64,000 nt of DNA from Pseudomonas panipatensis. Lineage in GTDB: Bacteria > Pseudomonadota > Gammaproteobacteria > Pseudomonadales > Pseudomonadaceae. The notes beneath the pieces were generated by a model that was given only the letters and a program-made list of their open reading frames with translations, searched no databases and had not been told where the DNA came from. Shown here one piece after another: positions 9,337-20,531 of the stretch. The first letter of the stretch is position 1. Each line of letters begins with the position of its first letter. The stretch is from NCBI RefSeq assembly GCF_900099785.1, contig NZ_FNDS01000010.1, positions 62,001 through 126,000 on the forward strand. The letters run 5' to 3'. The position numbers and the translations under genes were made by a program.

Positions 9337-11160
9337 TCAGCGCTCGATATCATCCTCCGCGCCGGCATTGGCGCGCTCAGCCGCGCCGAGGGTGCCCTCC
9401 GCCGACGGGCCGGGCTGGTGCTTTTCGATTTCCAGCACGCCGGCCTGGTGGCTGGCGAAGGTGCGGCGGCCGTTGACCTTGGCTTTGTACATGGCGCTGT
9501 CCGCGCGCAGGATCAGGTCTTCCGCGGTCACGCCATCCTCGGGGTAGAGGCTGATGCCGACACTGGCGCCGATCTGCAACACCGCGCCATTCAGCGTGAC
9601 CCGCTCATTCAGCGCGCCGAGGATCTTGCGGGTGACGCTGGAGGCAATCGGCGCGATGCCGGCGCCGCGGATCAGCACGACGAACTCATCGCCGCCCAGG
9701 CGCGCCACTATGTCGTCGCTACGCACCGCCCGGCGCAAGCGGCTGGCCACCACCATCAGCACTTCGTCGCCCACCGCATGGCCCATCTGGTCGTTGATGC
9801 TCTTGAAGTGATCGAGGTCGATGAAGAGGACCGCCAGTTGCTGGTGCGTCCCCGCCGTCTCGGCGATGGCCTGCTCCATCTGCTGGAAGAACTGCATACG
9901 GTTCGGCAGCCCGGTCAGCGAGTCATGGTTGGCCAGGTGCCGCAGTTCCTGCTGGGTGCGGCCCATCACTTCGAGGTGCGACTTGAGTTCCTTGCGCATC
10001 TGGTCGAAACCGCGCGCCAGCACGCCGATCTCATCCTCGCGCTCGACCGGCAACGCCTCGTCGAGGGTGTGTCCGGTCTGGAAGCGCCTGGCGGCGTGGA
10101 TGAGCATCTGCAGCGGATGGGTCAACGCGCGGGAGAACAGGATGGCTAGGGCGATGGCCAGCAGGCTGAACACCAGCACCATCTGGATGATGCTATGCCC
10201 CAGGGTCTTGCCGCTGCCCAAAACATCTTGCAGCGGGCGGGCCAGGCCGACGACCACGAACTGGCGGTTTTCCGGCGGGCCGAAGGACTTGCGGACGAAA
10301 GCCATGATCTTGCCGTCGGCGCGTTGTGGGTCGTCCAGCCCGTTGACCAGCACACTGGGGGTGGTGTCGTTGAACAGCGACTTGGTCTGGGCGAAGCTGT
10401 CCTGGATGAGGATGCGCTGGCCCTTGTCGAAGGCGAAGGTCTTCGACGCATCCGGGTGGACCAGGAAGTCGCCCCACTGGTTGGTCAGGTACATCTGGTA
10501 GCGCGCTGGCAGGTCGGCCTTGAGGGTTTCGAGGAACTTGCGCAGATCGACGTTGATCACCGCCACCCCCAGCGCCTCGCCGTTGGCGCCCAGCACCGCG
10601 GTGGCGAGGCGCAGCGACGGCGCGCCTTCGGCGGAGTGCGCGCCCTGCTCGTGGTTCACCGTGATGGGCGAGATGTAGACGTGTCCAGGCGCCAGTTCGA
10701 GGGTCTCGAAGACATAGGGAAAATGCCCCTTCTCCTGCAATTTGTCGCCCTCGACCTGGACGATCGCCTCACCGTCGCGATCGAAGCGGATCAATTCCAG
10801 GCCATGGGCCTGGCGACTGATCAGGCGCATCTGCGAGTACTGCGGGTGCAAGCGCATGAAGGTGGCGAAGACGCCCGCCAGGCGCGCCCTCGCCGCCTGA
10901 TACTCGGGGCCTTCGCCGAGACCGACCAGCATCGGCGCCGAGGGCAGGCTGCCAATCGTCAGCGCGTCGGCGGAAATATCCAGCAGCAGCGAGGAGAATC
11001 GCTGGCTGAGCAACTCGGTGGAGGTCAGCAGGTTGGATTCCGCTTCATTGACCAGCAGGTTCTGGTTGGCGGAATAGGAGTAATAGCCGGTCACCCCGGA
11101 AGACAGGATACCGATGCAGGCCAGCAGGGTGGTGAGCTTGGCGGTGAGACCCATGCGCAT
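9337..11160 (-). CDS. Membrane diguanylate cyclase with periplasmic sensor domain
   Basis: A 607-residue protein. TM1 is about residues 9-27, a large periplasmic Cache-like domain about 30-320, TM2 about 322-344, HAMP about 345-397 and GGDEF about 405-570. The active site reads GGDEF at 489-493. A product-inhibition I-site (RSDD, 480-483) lies exactly five residues before it. No EAL domain follows. It should make c-di-GMP in response to a periplasmic cue. The start at 11160 has GGGGAG 11 bases upstream and lies two bases after the stop codon of the preceding periplasmic binding-protein gene, so the two are translationally linked. Confidence 0.93.
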   Translation of the reverse strand: MRMGLTAKLTTLLACIGILSSGVTGYYSYSANQNLLVNEAESNLLTSTELLSQRFSSLLLDISADALTIGSLPSAPMLVGLGEGPEYQAARARLAGVFATFMRLHPQYSQMRLISRQAHGLELIRFDRDGEAIVQVEGDKLQEKGHFPYVFETLELAPGHVYISPITVNHEQGAHSAEGAPSLRLATAVLGANGEALGVAVINVDLRKFLETLKADLPARYQMYLTNQWGDFLVHPDASKTFAFDKGQRILIQDSFAQTKSLFNDTTPSVLVNGLDDPQRADGKIMAFVRKSFGPPENRQFVVVGLARPLQDVLGSGKTLGHSIIQMVLVFSLLAIALAILFSRALTHPLQMLIHAARRFQTGHTLDEALPVEREDEIGVLARGFDQMRKELKSHLEVMGRTQQELRHLANHDSLTGLPNRMQFFQQMEQAIAETAGTHQQLAVLFIDLDHFKSINDQMGHAVGDEVLMVVASRLRRAVRSDDIVARLGGDEFVVLIRGAGIAPIASSVTRKILGALNERVTLNGAVLQIGASVGISLYPEDGVTAEDLILRADSAMYKAKVNGRRTFASHQAGVLEIEKHQPGPSAEGTLGAAERANAGAEDDIER

Positions 11161-11162
11161 GG

Positions 11163-12203
11163 CTAGAATGGCTCCCCGCGCTCGCCCGAGACGATCCGGC
11201 TCCACAGCGCTTCGCGCCGCGCGACGTCCTCCACCGGCTGCAGCCAGATCAGGCGCGTCTTGTCGGAAAGCTCACTCGGCGCGACCTGGGTATTGGCCAG
11301 CCCCTGCCGCTCGCTGAGCAGCTTGCCGATGGCGGGCTCCAGCATGTAGTTGATCCAGGCATGGGCCAGGTCGCGGTTCTTGGCGGCGCGGGTCATCGCC
11401 CAGCAATCCAGCCAGGCGATCGCGCCTTCATCGGGAATCACGTAGCCGATATCGGCGCCGGCCTGGCGCAACTGGGTGAGTTGCTGGGTGCCGTAGTTGG
11501 CGAAGAGCAAGGCGGCGCGATGGCGGATGAACAAGTCGGTTGCCTCCTCCGGGAGACTGTAATAGGCCAGCAGATTACGCCGCAGGGCCACCAGCTTGTT
11601 CGCCGTGGCGCGCATCTCGTCCGCACTGAGCCGGAAGGGATCGCGGAATCCCAGGGTCAGCGCGGTGAAGGAGAAATTGTGCTGGGCACTGTTGAAGGCC
11701 AGCACCTTGCCCTGGTAGCGCGGATTCCACAGCTCGCTCATCGAACGCGGCGGGACCGGCACCTGGCGGCGGTCATAGATCAGGCCCATCGCCGAATACG
11801 TGAAGGGGATGGCATAGACCTTGTCCTCCTGGACCAGCCCGCTGATCGAGGACAGATCGCGAAAACGCGGCAGTTGCTTCTGGGTATTGGGCAGCGCCGC
11901 CGGATCGAGGGGTTGCAGCAGGCGCTCCTGCACATAACGCTGGATTTCGGCGGTATTCGCCGCCACCACATCGAACAGGCTGCCGTTCTCGGCATGCATC
12001 CGATCCCAGAGCGATTCGTCGGAATCGACGAAGGTGACAACCACCTTGGCCTGGTATTGCTCTTCGAAGGACTTGACCACATCGTCGTCGGCATAGCCGG
12101 GCCAGGCCAACACATGCAGGACATTCTCTTGTGCGGCGAACGCCGGCAGTCCGACCAAACTGAAAAAGGCATGAAAAATCAGCAGGAAACAAAATCTGCG
12201 CAT
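11163..12203 (-). CDS. Polyamine-type periplasmic solute-binding protein (PotD/PotF/NspS-like)
   Basis: A 346-residue exported protein. The signal peptide covers residues 1-23 (AFAAQ). The mature protein opens with ENVLHVLAWPGYADDDVVKSFEEQY, the typical start of PotD/PotF proteins, and has the later family block LWNPRYQGKVLAF. Acidic/aromatic ligand-site candidates are in SDESLWDRM and DEGAIAWLDCWA. No ABC permease or ATPase gene is near; instead the gene is followed after two bases by a diguanylate cyclase. This parallels NspS-MbaA of Vibrio cholerae, where the binding protein is a sensor subunit. The ATG at 12203 was chosen for its signal peptide and the GGTCGGGG upstream. Confidence 0.88.
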   Translation of the reverse strand: MRRFCFLLIFHAFFSLVGLPAFAAQENVLHVLAWPGYADDDVVKSFEEQYQAKVVVTFVDSDESLWDRMHAENGSLFDVVAANTAEIQRYVQERLLQPLDPAALPNTQKQLPRFRDLSSISGLVQEDKVYAIPFTYSAMGLIYDRRQVPVPPRSMSELWNPRYQGKVLAFNSAQHNFSFTALTLGFRDPFRLSADEMRATANKLVALRRNLLAYYSLPEEATDLFIRHRAALLFANYGTQQLTQLRQAGADIGYVIPDEGAIAWLDCWAMTRAAKNRDLAHAWINYMLEPAIGKLLSERQGLANTQVAPSELSDKTRLIWLQPVEDVARREALWSRIVSGERGEPF

Positions 12204-12885
12204 ACATCCCCGACCTTTAATAAACCCCAAGAATCGAACCTTTTCGACCTTTGCGCGAATTGAAATCCGACGTTTCGATCAAGTTTTCTCTGCTGCGCCG
12301 ATGCCAGCTTCCCCAGTGCTGGAAAAATCCACCGCAACTCTCTGCCATGGATTAAGGGGAAAGCATGACATTATCAATAAGTTATGCAAGTAACCCGGTC
12401 ACCGCCCGATGGTCTGGCTGACCAACTGCGAAGAACGCGTGTGATCAATACCCGCAAGGCGATGCCTGTAAACGGAACATTCGTCCCAGAAAAACCGCAG
12501 CAACCTGGCATCCGCTCGGCGCCGGCCGCCCCCGCAGGACGGCGCCCGGGCATTGAGTCTGGCGGCGCATGGGCTACGCCCTCCTCGATCTGTTTTCGAC
12601 ACCCTAGCGGACAGAGGCGCGGGTATCCGGTTCGATCAAGTTGCCGATTCACTCGCCATATAGATATTTCAACAATGGATCAGCAACTTTCTCACAAACA
12701 CCTCAGGCACTCGGTAAACAGAACGCTTTGCTCTCCCCCTTAGAAGCCTTCTTAAAAAGAGGCAACTCGAATAGACGATAAAAACCCTCGATTTAGAATC
12801 CGTTGCAAGACTCCAAGAAACAGCATTTTGGAAATCGGATATGCCCGGACATACCGTTCAGGCCAATTCAATGGTGGATCGAGAA
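12204..12885. other. Divergent intergenic region, 682 bp
   Basis: It is AT-richer than the coding DNA around it and should hold promoters for the binding-protein/cyclase pair (minus) and the lipoprotein (plus). The only structure I see is an exact 12-base direct repeat TTCGATCAAGTT at 12274-12285 and 12631-12642. Short open frames here do not look coding. Confidence 0.5.
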
Positions 12886-13551
12886 ATGAAAAGGATCGTA
12901 TCGGCTTCACTTCTTCTCTGCGCCCTGAGTGGCTGCATGACCACGCGGGACGGTTTGCTGGATCAGAAGGGGATGATCACCAACGATGGCGGACTACAGG
13001 TCTATCGCCGCGAATTGAACGAGCCGCGCTACCAGGTGGCGCCCAAGTATGTCGAGCGGGTCTTGCTGGTCGGGCATGTCGGCGTACTGACGCGATTCGA
13101 CACCGAGGAAGAGAAAGCGCGCGGCTATAGCGATTACTTGAGCGGCCTGACAACCCAGCGGCAAGATCATCGACGGGCGATCTTTCTCAGCCGCCAGGAG
13201 TTCTTCGACAACATCGGCGGCGTGGTTTCCGTGGACTTCTTCCGGGCCGGACTCTACACCCTCAATACCATGGCGCTGGTGCCGAAGAACCTGATGGAGC
13301 AGATCCACTACCCGTCCTTCCTTTCTTCGCTGTTCTCCGGCAAAGGTGATCTGGTCGGCGCGACGACCAACTTGGATGGCGTCTTCATCATCGCTTCGCG
13401 CCTCTGCGCCAAAGACAACCTCAACTGCACCCGCGACTACACACCGGGACTCTTCCGCGAGGGCAGCGGTGTGCAGATCGACCGTCACCTGCAAGCCATG
13501 CAGCATGGCGCGACCATCGATCCCGATACCTATAAGGTTGCCAGCCGATAA
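12886..13551 (+). CDS. Putative lipoprotein of unknown function
   Basis: A 221-residue protein with a lipoprotein signal peptide (MKRIVSASLLLCALSGCM, lipobox LSGC). The ATG at 12886 is used because the signal peptide begins there; GGATCGAGA upstream is a weak ribosome site. The body is mixed alpha/beta without a motif I recognise. A Cys pair (RLCAKDNLNC) near residue 180 could form a disulfide. It stands alone between long non-coding stretches, so context offers no function. Confidence 0.75.
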   Translation: MKRIVSASLLLCALSGCMTTRDGLLDQKGMITNDGGLQVYRRELNEPRYQVAPKYVERVLLVGHVGVLTRFDTEEEKARGYSDYLSGLTTQRQDHRRAIFLSRQEFFDNIGGVVSVDFFRAGLYTLNTMALVPKNLMEQIHYPSFLSSLFSGKGDLVGATTNLDGVFIIASRLCAKDNLNCTRDYTPGLFREGSGVQIDRHLQAMQHGATIDPDTYKVASR

Positions 13552-14063
13552 TTCCTCCCCGGTAAAAGACACTCCCGGAACGGCGCGACAGGCGTCCGGG
13601 AGTGCCGCTGAACAGCTCCGCCCCTGCCCCGACCAGCCGCTCTAGCGCGCTCGAAATCGCCCGGCCAACCGACGGCCGGCACCGACATTGCGCACGTTCA
13701 GGCGCTTGAATGAGCGCAAAAACCACCCCGAAGCCGCCGAAGGCAAACTCGAAATCACGCCTTCTCAGCCAGATATTCCGACTTATCCCTGCTTATTCGT
13801 CGAATTTCGCGATTGTTAGCTGAGAGTCAACAGTCATTTTCATGGAGTGAGATTAACTTCGATAAGGTCTCCGGCATTATGAAAGGGCGCTTTCACCTGC
13901 AGGAAAAACTATTCAGAAGGCGCCCATCGCAAGCATTGCCAACGCAACTTTCCGCGATTTTCGACGCGCTCTCCCGGGCGTGTCCGAACGCTGTTCCTGC
14001 CTATAAGAATCCTGGCCATCACGCAGTTACCGGCCAGTACGCCAAGACCAAAGGAGCAACTCC
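13552..14063. other. Intergenic region, 512 bp
   Basis: It contains an inverted repeat CACTCCCGGA (13570-13579) / TCCGGGAGTG (13595-13604) just after the lipoprotein gene. This could end transcription but lacks a T-run. The last 250 bp should carry the promoter of the porin gene at 14064. An 84-codon open frame at 13813-14067 has no ribosome site or family signature and is not called. Confidence 0.5.
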
Positions 14064-15392
14064 ATGAAGTACCTAAAACGCAGCACGCTCGTGCTCGCCG
14101 TTTCCGCCGCTACGCAACTGGCATACGCCGACGCCTTCGTCAGCGACCAGGCCGACGCCAAGGGTTTCCTTGAAGACAGCCATCTGGACCTGCTCCTGCG
14201 CAACTTCTACTACAACTCCGATGGCAAGAACGGCGGCAGCGACCGTCGCGACTGGACACAGGGCTTCTTCGCCACCTACAACTCCGGCTTCACCCAGGGC
14301 ACCGTCGGCTTCGGCGTCGACGCCTACGGCTATCTGGGCGTGAAACTGGACGGCGGCGCGGGCACCGCTGGCACCGGCAACCTGCCGGTGGACCGTAATG
14401 GCAACCCGCAAGACAACTTCGGCAAGGCCGGCGGCGCGCTGAAGGTACGCATCTCCAAGACCGAGCTGAAATTCGGCGACATGCAACCGGTGGCCCCGGT
14501 GTTCGCCGCCGGCGGCACCCGCATGATGCCGCAGACCGCCAAGGGCTTCTCGCTGATGAGCAGCGAAGTGAAGGACCTGGACCTGGAAGCGGGCCACTTC
14601 ACCGCCGGCACCAGCTCGGTGACCACCAGTTCCCACGGCGGGCTGTTCGCCAGCTATGCCAACGTCGAGACCGACAGCGTCGACTTCGTCGGCGGCAAGT
14701 ACGCCATCGCTCCGAACATGAGCGTGTCGCTGTACGGCTCCGAGTTCCAGGACGTCTGGCGCCAGTACTACGGCAACGCCAACTACCAGTTGCCGCTGAG
14801 CGATAAGCAGTCGTTGGGCTTCGACTTCAACATCTACCGCACCAACGACTACGGCGCGGCCAAGGCCGGACGGATCGACAACACCACCTGGTCGTTCGCC
14901 ACCGCCTACTCCTTCCTCACCGCGCACACCGTGACCCTGGCCGTGCAGAAGGTCCAGGGCGACACCCCGTTCGACTACGTCGGCTTCGGCGACAACCGTT
15001 CGGGCGCGATCGGCGACTCGATCTTCCTCGCCAACTCCGTGCAGTACTCCGACTTCAACGGCCCGGGCGAGCGCTCCTGGCAGGCACGCTACGACCTGGC
15101 GATGGAGAGCTACGGTGTTCCGGGGCTGACCTTCATGGCCCGTTACCTCAACGGCACCAACATCAATGGCGACCACATGGCCGCCGACAGCCCCTACCGC
15201 AACTACGGCTACGGTAGCGACGGCAGCCACCACGAAACCGATATCGAAGCCAAGTACGTGATGCAGTCCGGCCCGGCCAAGGACCTGTCCTTCCGCCTGC
15301 GTCAGGCCTTCCACAGCGGCAACGCCGACCAGGCCGAAGGCGATCTCGCCGAAACCCGCCTGATCATCGACTACCCGCTGTCGATCCTGTAA
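14064..15392 (+). CDS. OprD-family outer-membrane porin
   Basis: A 442-residue porin. The signal peptide ends near YADA. The mature start (DQADAKGFLEDSHLDLLLRN) and the block [19 protein letters not shown] are diagnostic of the OprD/OccD-OccK family of 18-strand substrate-specific channels. The protein ends DYPLSIL. AAAGGAG precedes the ATG by eight bases. The substrate cannot be read from sequence, although members take up basic amino acids or aromatic/carboxylic acids. An MFS transporter and a second OprD porin follow on the same strand. Confidence 0.93.
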   Translation: MKYLKRSTLVLAVSAATQLAYADAFVSDQADAKGFLEDSHLDLLLRNFYYNSDGKNGGSDRRDWTQGFFATYNSGFTQGTVGFGVDAYGYLGVKLDGGAGTAGTGNLPVDRNGNPQDNFGKAGGALKVRISKTELKFGDMQPVAPVFAAGGTRMMPQTAKGFSLMSSEVKDLDLEAGHFTAGTSSVTTSSHGGLFASYANVETDSVDFVGGKYAIAPNMSVSLYGSEFQDVWRQYYGNANYQLPLSDKQSLGFDFNIYRTNDYGAAKAGRIDNTTWSFATAYSFLTAHTVTLAVQKVQGDTPFDYVGFGDNRSGAIGDSIFLANSVQYSDFNGPGERSWQARYDLAMESYGVPGLTFMARYLNGTNINGDHMAADSPYRNYGYGSDGSHHETDIEAKYVMQSGPAKDLSFRLRQAFHSGNADQAEGDLAETRLIIDYPLSIL

Positions 15393-15821
15393 CCGCAGCA
15401 CCCGGAACCGCCGCGGGGCCCTGCCCTTCGGAGGTTCCAGCCGTCTCCCCGGCGACGGGGTGCAGCCGCCCACGACGGCGAGCGCACCCCGGACGCCAGC
15501 CAGCCTGCCAGCACCTCGCCACTGTCCCGCTCATCGCCAGCCCGACCTGCCGGCAGCTGCCTATCGGCTCCTGACGTTGATCTTTGTGATTGCTCCTTTC
15601 AACGTCCTTTCAAGCCGCTCGCTCGAGCGGCTTCTTTTTTGCCGCCGGCGCCACGGCAGATAGCCCGCCGCATGCACACGAGCCCGACGACGGGAGCGCT
15701 CGCCAGCCCTGGCCCCGTTCGCCAGGTCGATCGACGGCCAGGTAGTTCGTTAGCTAGCTTTCCTACAAGACAGCAGCGGTTCATCATCACCGCCCGCTCT
15801 CCAGTCGTCACCTGCCCCGCC
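15393..15821. other. Intergenic region with terminator, 429 bp
   Basis: It holds the rho-independent terminator at 15613-15640 (listed separately) and the leader of the MFS gene. The MFS reading frame is open back to 15639, but no family homology or ribosome site supports those upstream codons. Confidence 0.5.
15613..15640 (+). terminator. Rho-independent terminator
   Basis: Perfect 9-bp stem AGCCGCTCG/CGAGCGGCT with a 2-base loop, followed by CTTCTTTTTT with six consecutive T. It lies 220 bp after the OprD porin gene and just before the MFS leader, separating the two transcripts. Confidence 0.88.
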
Positions 15822-17009
15822 ATGTCCGTCGATACCGCCGCAGCCCCCTCGAATGCCGCCGTCACCCTGGAAGTGGTGTCGGTGGTGCTCTTCACCTTTC
15901 TCGCCTACCTGACCATCGGCATCCCGCTCGCGGTGCTGCCTGGCTACGTGCATCACGACCTGGGCTTCGGCTCGGTGCTGGCCGGACTGGTCATCAGCGT
16001 GCAATACCTCGCCACCCTGCTCACCCGCCCCTACGCCGGAACGGTGATCGACACCCTCGGCCCCAAGCGCGCGGTGCTCTATGGCATGGCCGGCTGCGCG
16101 GCCAGCGGCCTCTGCATGCTGCTCTCGGTGATGCTGCAGGGACTGCCGGCGCTCAGCCTGGGCAGCCTGCTGCTTGGACGAATGATCCTCGGCACCGCGG
16201 AAAGCCTGGTCGGCACCGGCTCGATCACCTGGGGCATCGACCGCGTCGGCATGCTGCACACCGCCAAGGTGATTTCCTGGAACGGCATCGCCAGCTACGG
16301 CGCGCTGGCTGTCGGCGCACCCCTGGGCGTGCTGCTGGTGCAGCACTTCGGCCTGGCCAGCATGGGCTTGAGCGTCCTACTGCTGGCGCTGCTCGGTTTC
16401 GCCCTGGCCTGGCCACGCCGCGCCAAGGATGTGCAGCCCGGCGAGCGCCTCCCCTTCCATCATGTGCTCGGCCGCGTCGCAGCGCACGGCAGCGGCCTGG
16501 CCCTGGGCGGCATCGGCTTCGGTTGCATCGCCACCTTCATCACCCTGTATTACGGCAGCCGTGGCTGGGCCGGCGCGGTCTACTGCCTGAGCGCTTTCGG
16601 CGGTTGCTTCATCGGCGCGCGCCTGCTGTTCGCCCATGCCATCAATCGCCATGGCGGCTTTCCGGTGGCGATCGTCTGCCTGCTGGTGGAAAGCCTCGGC
16701 CTGTTGCTCCTGTGGCTGGCGCCGGGGCCCTGGTCGGCGCTGGCGGGCGCGGCGCTCAGCGGATTCGGTTTTTCTCTGGTATTCCCGGCGCTGGGCGTGG
16801 AAGCGGTCAAGCTGGCGCCGGCGTCCAGCCGCGGCGCCGCCCTGGGCGCCTACTCGCTGTTCATCGACCTGTCGCTGGGCATCACCGGCCCGCTGGCTGG
16901 CGCCATCGCAGGCGGCTATGGCTTCGGCTCGATCTTCCTCTTCGCCTGCGTTGCCGCGCTGGCTGGCCTGAGCCTGAGCGTCTGGCTGTACCGCCGCAGT
17001 CGCGGCTGA
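15822..17009 (+). CDS. MFS transporter, YhhS-like
   Basis: A 395-residue inner-membrane protein with 12 predicted helices. The family signature between TM2 and TM3 reads [20 protein letters not shown]. Overall length and the start [21 protein letters not shown] resemble the YhhS/arabinose-efflux group. The ATG at 15822 is preferred because the first membrane helix follows at a normal distance; no strong ribosome site is visible, so the start is uncertain. Its place between two OprD porins suggests it may move the same type of small molecule, but this is inference. Confidence 0.85.
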   Translation: MSVDTAAAPSNAAVTLEVVSVVLFTFLAYLTIGIPLAVLPGYVHHDLGFGSVLAGLVISVQYLATLLTRPYAGTVIDTLGPKRAVLYGMAGCAASGLCMLLSVMLQGLPALSLGSLLLGRMILGTAESLVGTGSITWGIDRVGMLHTAKVISWNGIASYGALAVGAPLGVLLVQHFGLASMGLSVLLLALLGFALAWPRRAKDVQPGERLPFHHVLGRVAAHGSGLALGGIGFGCIATFITLYYGSRGWAGAVYCLSAFGGCFIGARLLFAHAINRHGGFPVAIVCLLVESLGLLLLWLAPGPWSALAGAALSGFGFSLVFPALGVEAVKLAPASSRGAALGAYSLFIDLSLGITGPLAGAIAGGYGFGSIFLFACVAALAGLSLSVWLYRRSRG

Positions 17010-17272
17010 GGACATCGGCTCAGAAACAGCAGGGCTTTTCCGTGTGAAACAGCCGAATACCTTACAAAGCAGCTACGGACGCGGCAGAGTGCCTGGATTT
17101 TCCGCGCACTCTGCTATTATCGCGCCGCGCCGAGGCCTGTGAGGGGCCTCGAGACTCTCCAATAACACGCCGGCCCCCGGCGTAGCCTGTCCCGATACGG
17201 AGCGATCGGCACGGGCCGCTTTGCCATTCGCCAGGGGCGCCGCGATACAGACTGCAATCAGGACACAACAAG

Positions 17273-18553
17273 ATGATCAACAAACGGATCAGTTTGCTCG
17301 CATTGGGCATTCTCGCTGCCAGCAGCCAAGCCATGGCCGACGGCCAGGCCGATGCCAAAGGATTCGTCGAAGACAGCCACCTGGATCTGTTCTTCCGTAA
17401 CGGCTACATGTACCGCGACTACAAGCAGGGCAAACAGGACAAGTCCGAGTGGGGCCAGGCCGCCAGCGCCACCTTCACCTCCGGTTTCACCCAGGGCACC
17501 GTCGGCTTCGGCGTCGACACCTTCGGTCTCTATGCCCTCAACCTCGACAAGAACGGCGACCGCGCCGGCGCTCCGGGGATCGACTTCTTCAAGAAAGACG
17601 GCAACGGCAATCCGGCCGAAGACCTGTCGCGCCTCGGTGGTGCGCTCAAGGCGCGCTTCTCCAACACCGTGATCAAGTACGGCGACCAGATGCCCAGCCT
17701 GCCAGTGCTGAGCTACGACAACTCGCGCCTGCTGCCGGAGAGCTACACCGGCACCCTGATCACCTCCAAGGAAATCCAGGGCCTGGAACTGAACGTCGGC
17801 CGCTTCACCGAAGAAGTCCAGAAAAGCGCCACCGGCCATGACAGCGGCGGCCTGAAGCGCATCGACGTGTATGGCGGTAGCTATAAGTTCACCGACAACT
17901 TCAGCGGCGCGCTCTACGCCTCGGACAACAAGGACGTGGCCCGCAAGGAGTACATGAACCTCAACTATGTGCTGCCGCTGCAGGACAAGCAGTCGCTGAC
18001 CTTCGACTTCAACGGCTACAAGACCAAGCTGAACAAGGACTGGGCCGACGACAACAATGGCGGCAACCGCGACAACACCATCTGGAGCCTGGCGGCCACT
18101 TACGCCTTCGGCCCGCACTCGGTGATGCTCGCCCACCAGCGCAACACCGGCGACACCGGCTACCTCTACGGCGGCTACCAGAGCGGCCACTGGATCGGCG
18201 ACGGCGGCACCACCATCTGGCTGGCCAACTCCTACTGGTCGGACTTCAACGGCGAAGACGAGCGCTCCTGGCAGGCCAGCTACGCGCTGGACTTCTCCGA
18301 GTACGGCGTGCCCGGCCTGACCTACCAGGTCGCCTACGTCTACGGCGACAACATCAAGACCGAAGAGACCGGCAACGGCCACGAGCGGGAAATCTTCAAC
18401 CAGCTCAAGTACGTGGTACAGAGCGGCCCGGCCAAGAACCTGTCGTTCAAGCTGCGCGGTTCCTGGCTGCGCGTGTCCAGCGACGCCCGCTCCTACAACA
18501 GCGAGGGCAACGAATTCCGCGCCTTCGTCGAGTACCCGCTCAACGTCTTCTGA
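17273..18553 (+). CDS. OprD-family outer-membrane porin
   Basis: A 426-residue porin with signal peptide [20 protein letters not shown] and mature start [21 protein letters not shown]. It shares the [19 protein letters not shown] block with the porin at 14064 and ends in [15 protein letters not shown] lies just before the ATG. It may be an OprE/OprQ-type member, but I do not assign a symbol. A possible -10 (TATTAT, 17115-17120) and an inverted repeat CGAGGCC/GGCCTCG (17131-17137 / 17145-17151) lie in its leader. A strong terminator follows. Confidence 0.93.
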   Translation: MINKRISLLALGILAASSQAMADGQADAKGFVEDSHLDLFFRNGYMYRDYKQGKQDKSEWGQAASATFTSGFTQGTVGFGVDTFGLYALNLDKNGDRAGAPGIDFFKKDGNGNPAEDLSRLGGALKARFSNTVIKYGDQMPSLPVLSYDNSRLLPESYTGTLITSKEIQGLELNVGRFTEEVQKSATGHDSGGLKRIDVYGGSYKFTDNFSGALYASDNKDVARKEYMNLNYVLPLQDKQSLTFDFNGYKTKLNKDWADDNNGGNRDNTIWSLAATYAFGPHSVMLAHQRNTGDTGYLYGGYQSGHWIGDGGTTIWLANSYWSDFNGEDERSWQASYALDFSEYGVPGLTYQVAYVYGDNIKTEETGNGHEREIFNQLKYVVQSGPAKNLSFKLRGSWLRVSSDARSYNSEGNEFRAFVEYPLNVF

Positions 18554-18579
18554 TCCGGGTTTTCTCGCCTAGCGACAAG

Positions 18580-18612
18580 AAACGCCCCGTGGCCCATGCC
18601 ACGGGGCGTTTT
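18580..18612 (+). terminator. Rho-independent terminator
   Basis: A 14-bp perfect stem from 18580-18593 to 18598-18611 (AACGCCCCGTGGC and its complement) with a CCAT loop and four T at the 3' end. It closes the OprD porin gene 27 bp after its stop. Confidence 0.92.
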
Positions 18613-18852
18613 GCATTGCGCCGGCCTTTGCGCAGCCCACGGCCAGCGACGGACCGGACGGCGCTGCACGCCAGGGCCCAGCTGTGCGACAATACGCGCT
18701 TCGCCCGGTATGCCCCCGCTTTCATGTCACAGCAATGCGGCCATAGCGCGCCGATACAGCTGTCACTCCCGACCCATACCCGACCGCAATGCCCGCCACC
18801 GCCCTCTTTCATTCGGCGGCGCTGGCACGCCATCAGCTTCATAGGTAATGCC

Positions 18853-20442
<1,590 letters not shown>

Positions 20443-20531
20443 CCTACCGGCGCAGCGATTCCCGCCTAGGCTGTTAGGAACAGTCGGGCCGGCACGCGCC
20501 GGCCCGGATTCCCGGCAACGAGGCGGATAGC

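Noticed and set aside
13813..14067. 84-codon open frame before the first porin gene
   Set aside because: No ribosome site and no family resemblance, and it overlaps the porin start. Probably non-coding leader.
14073..15473. 466-codon open frame antisense to the OprD porin gene
   Set aside because: It lies almost fully on the opposite strand of a clear porin gene. Long antisense frames are expected at this GC content, and it has no ribosome site or family motif.
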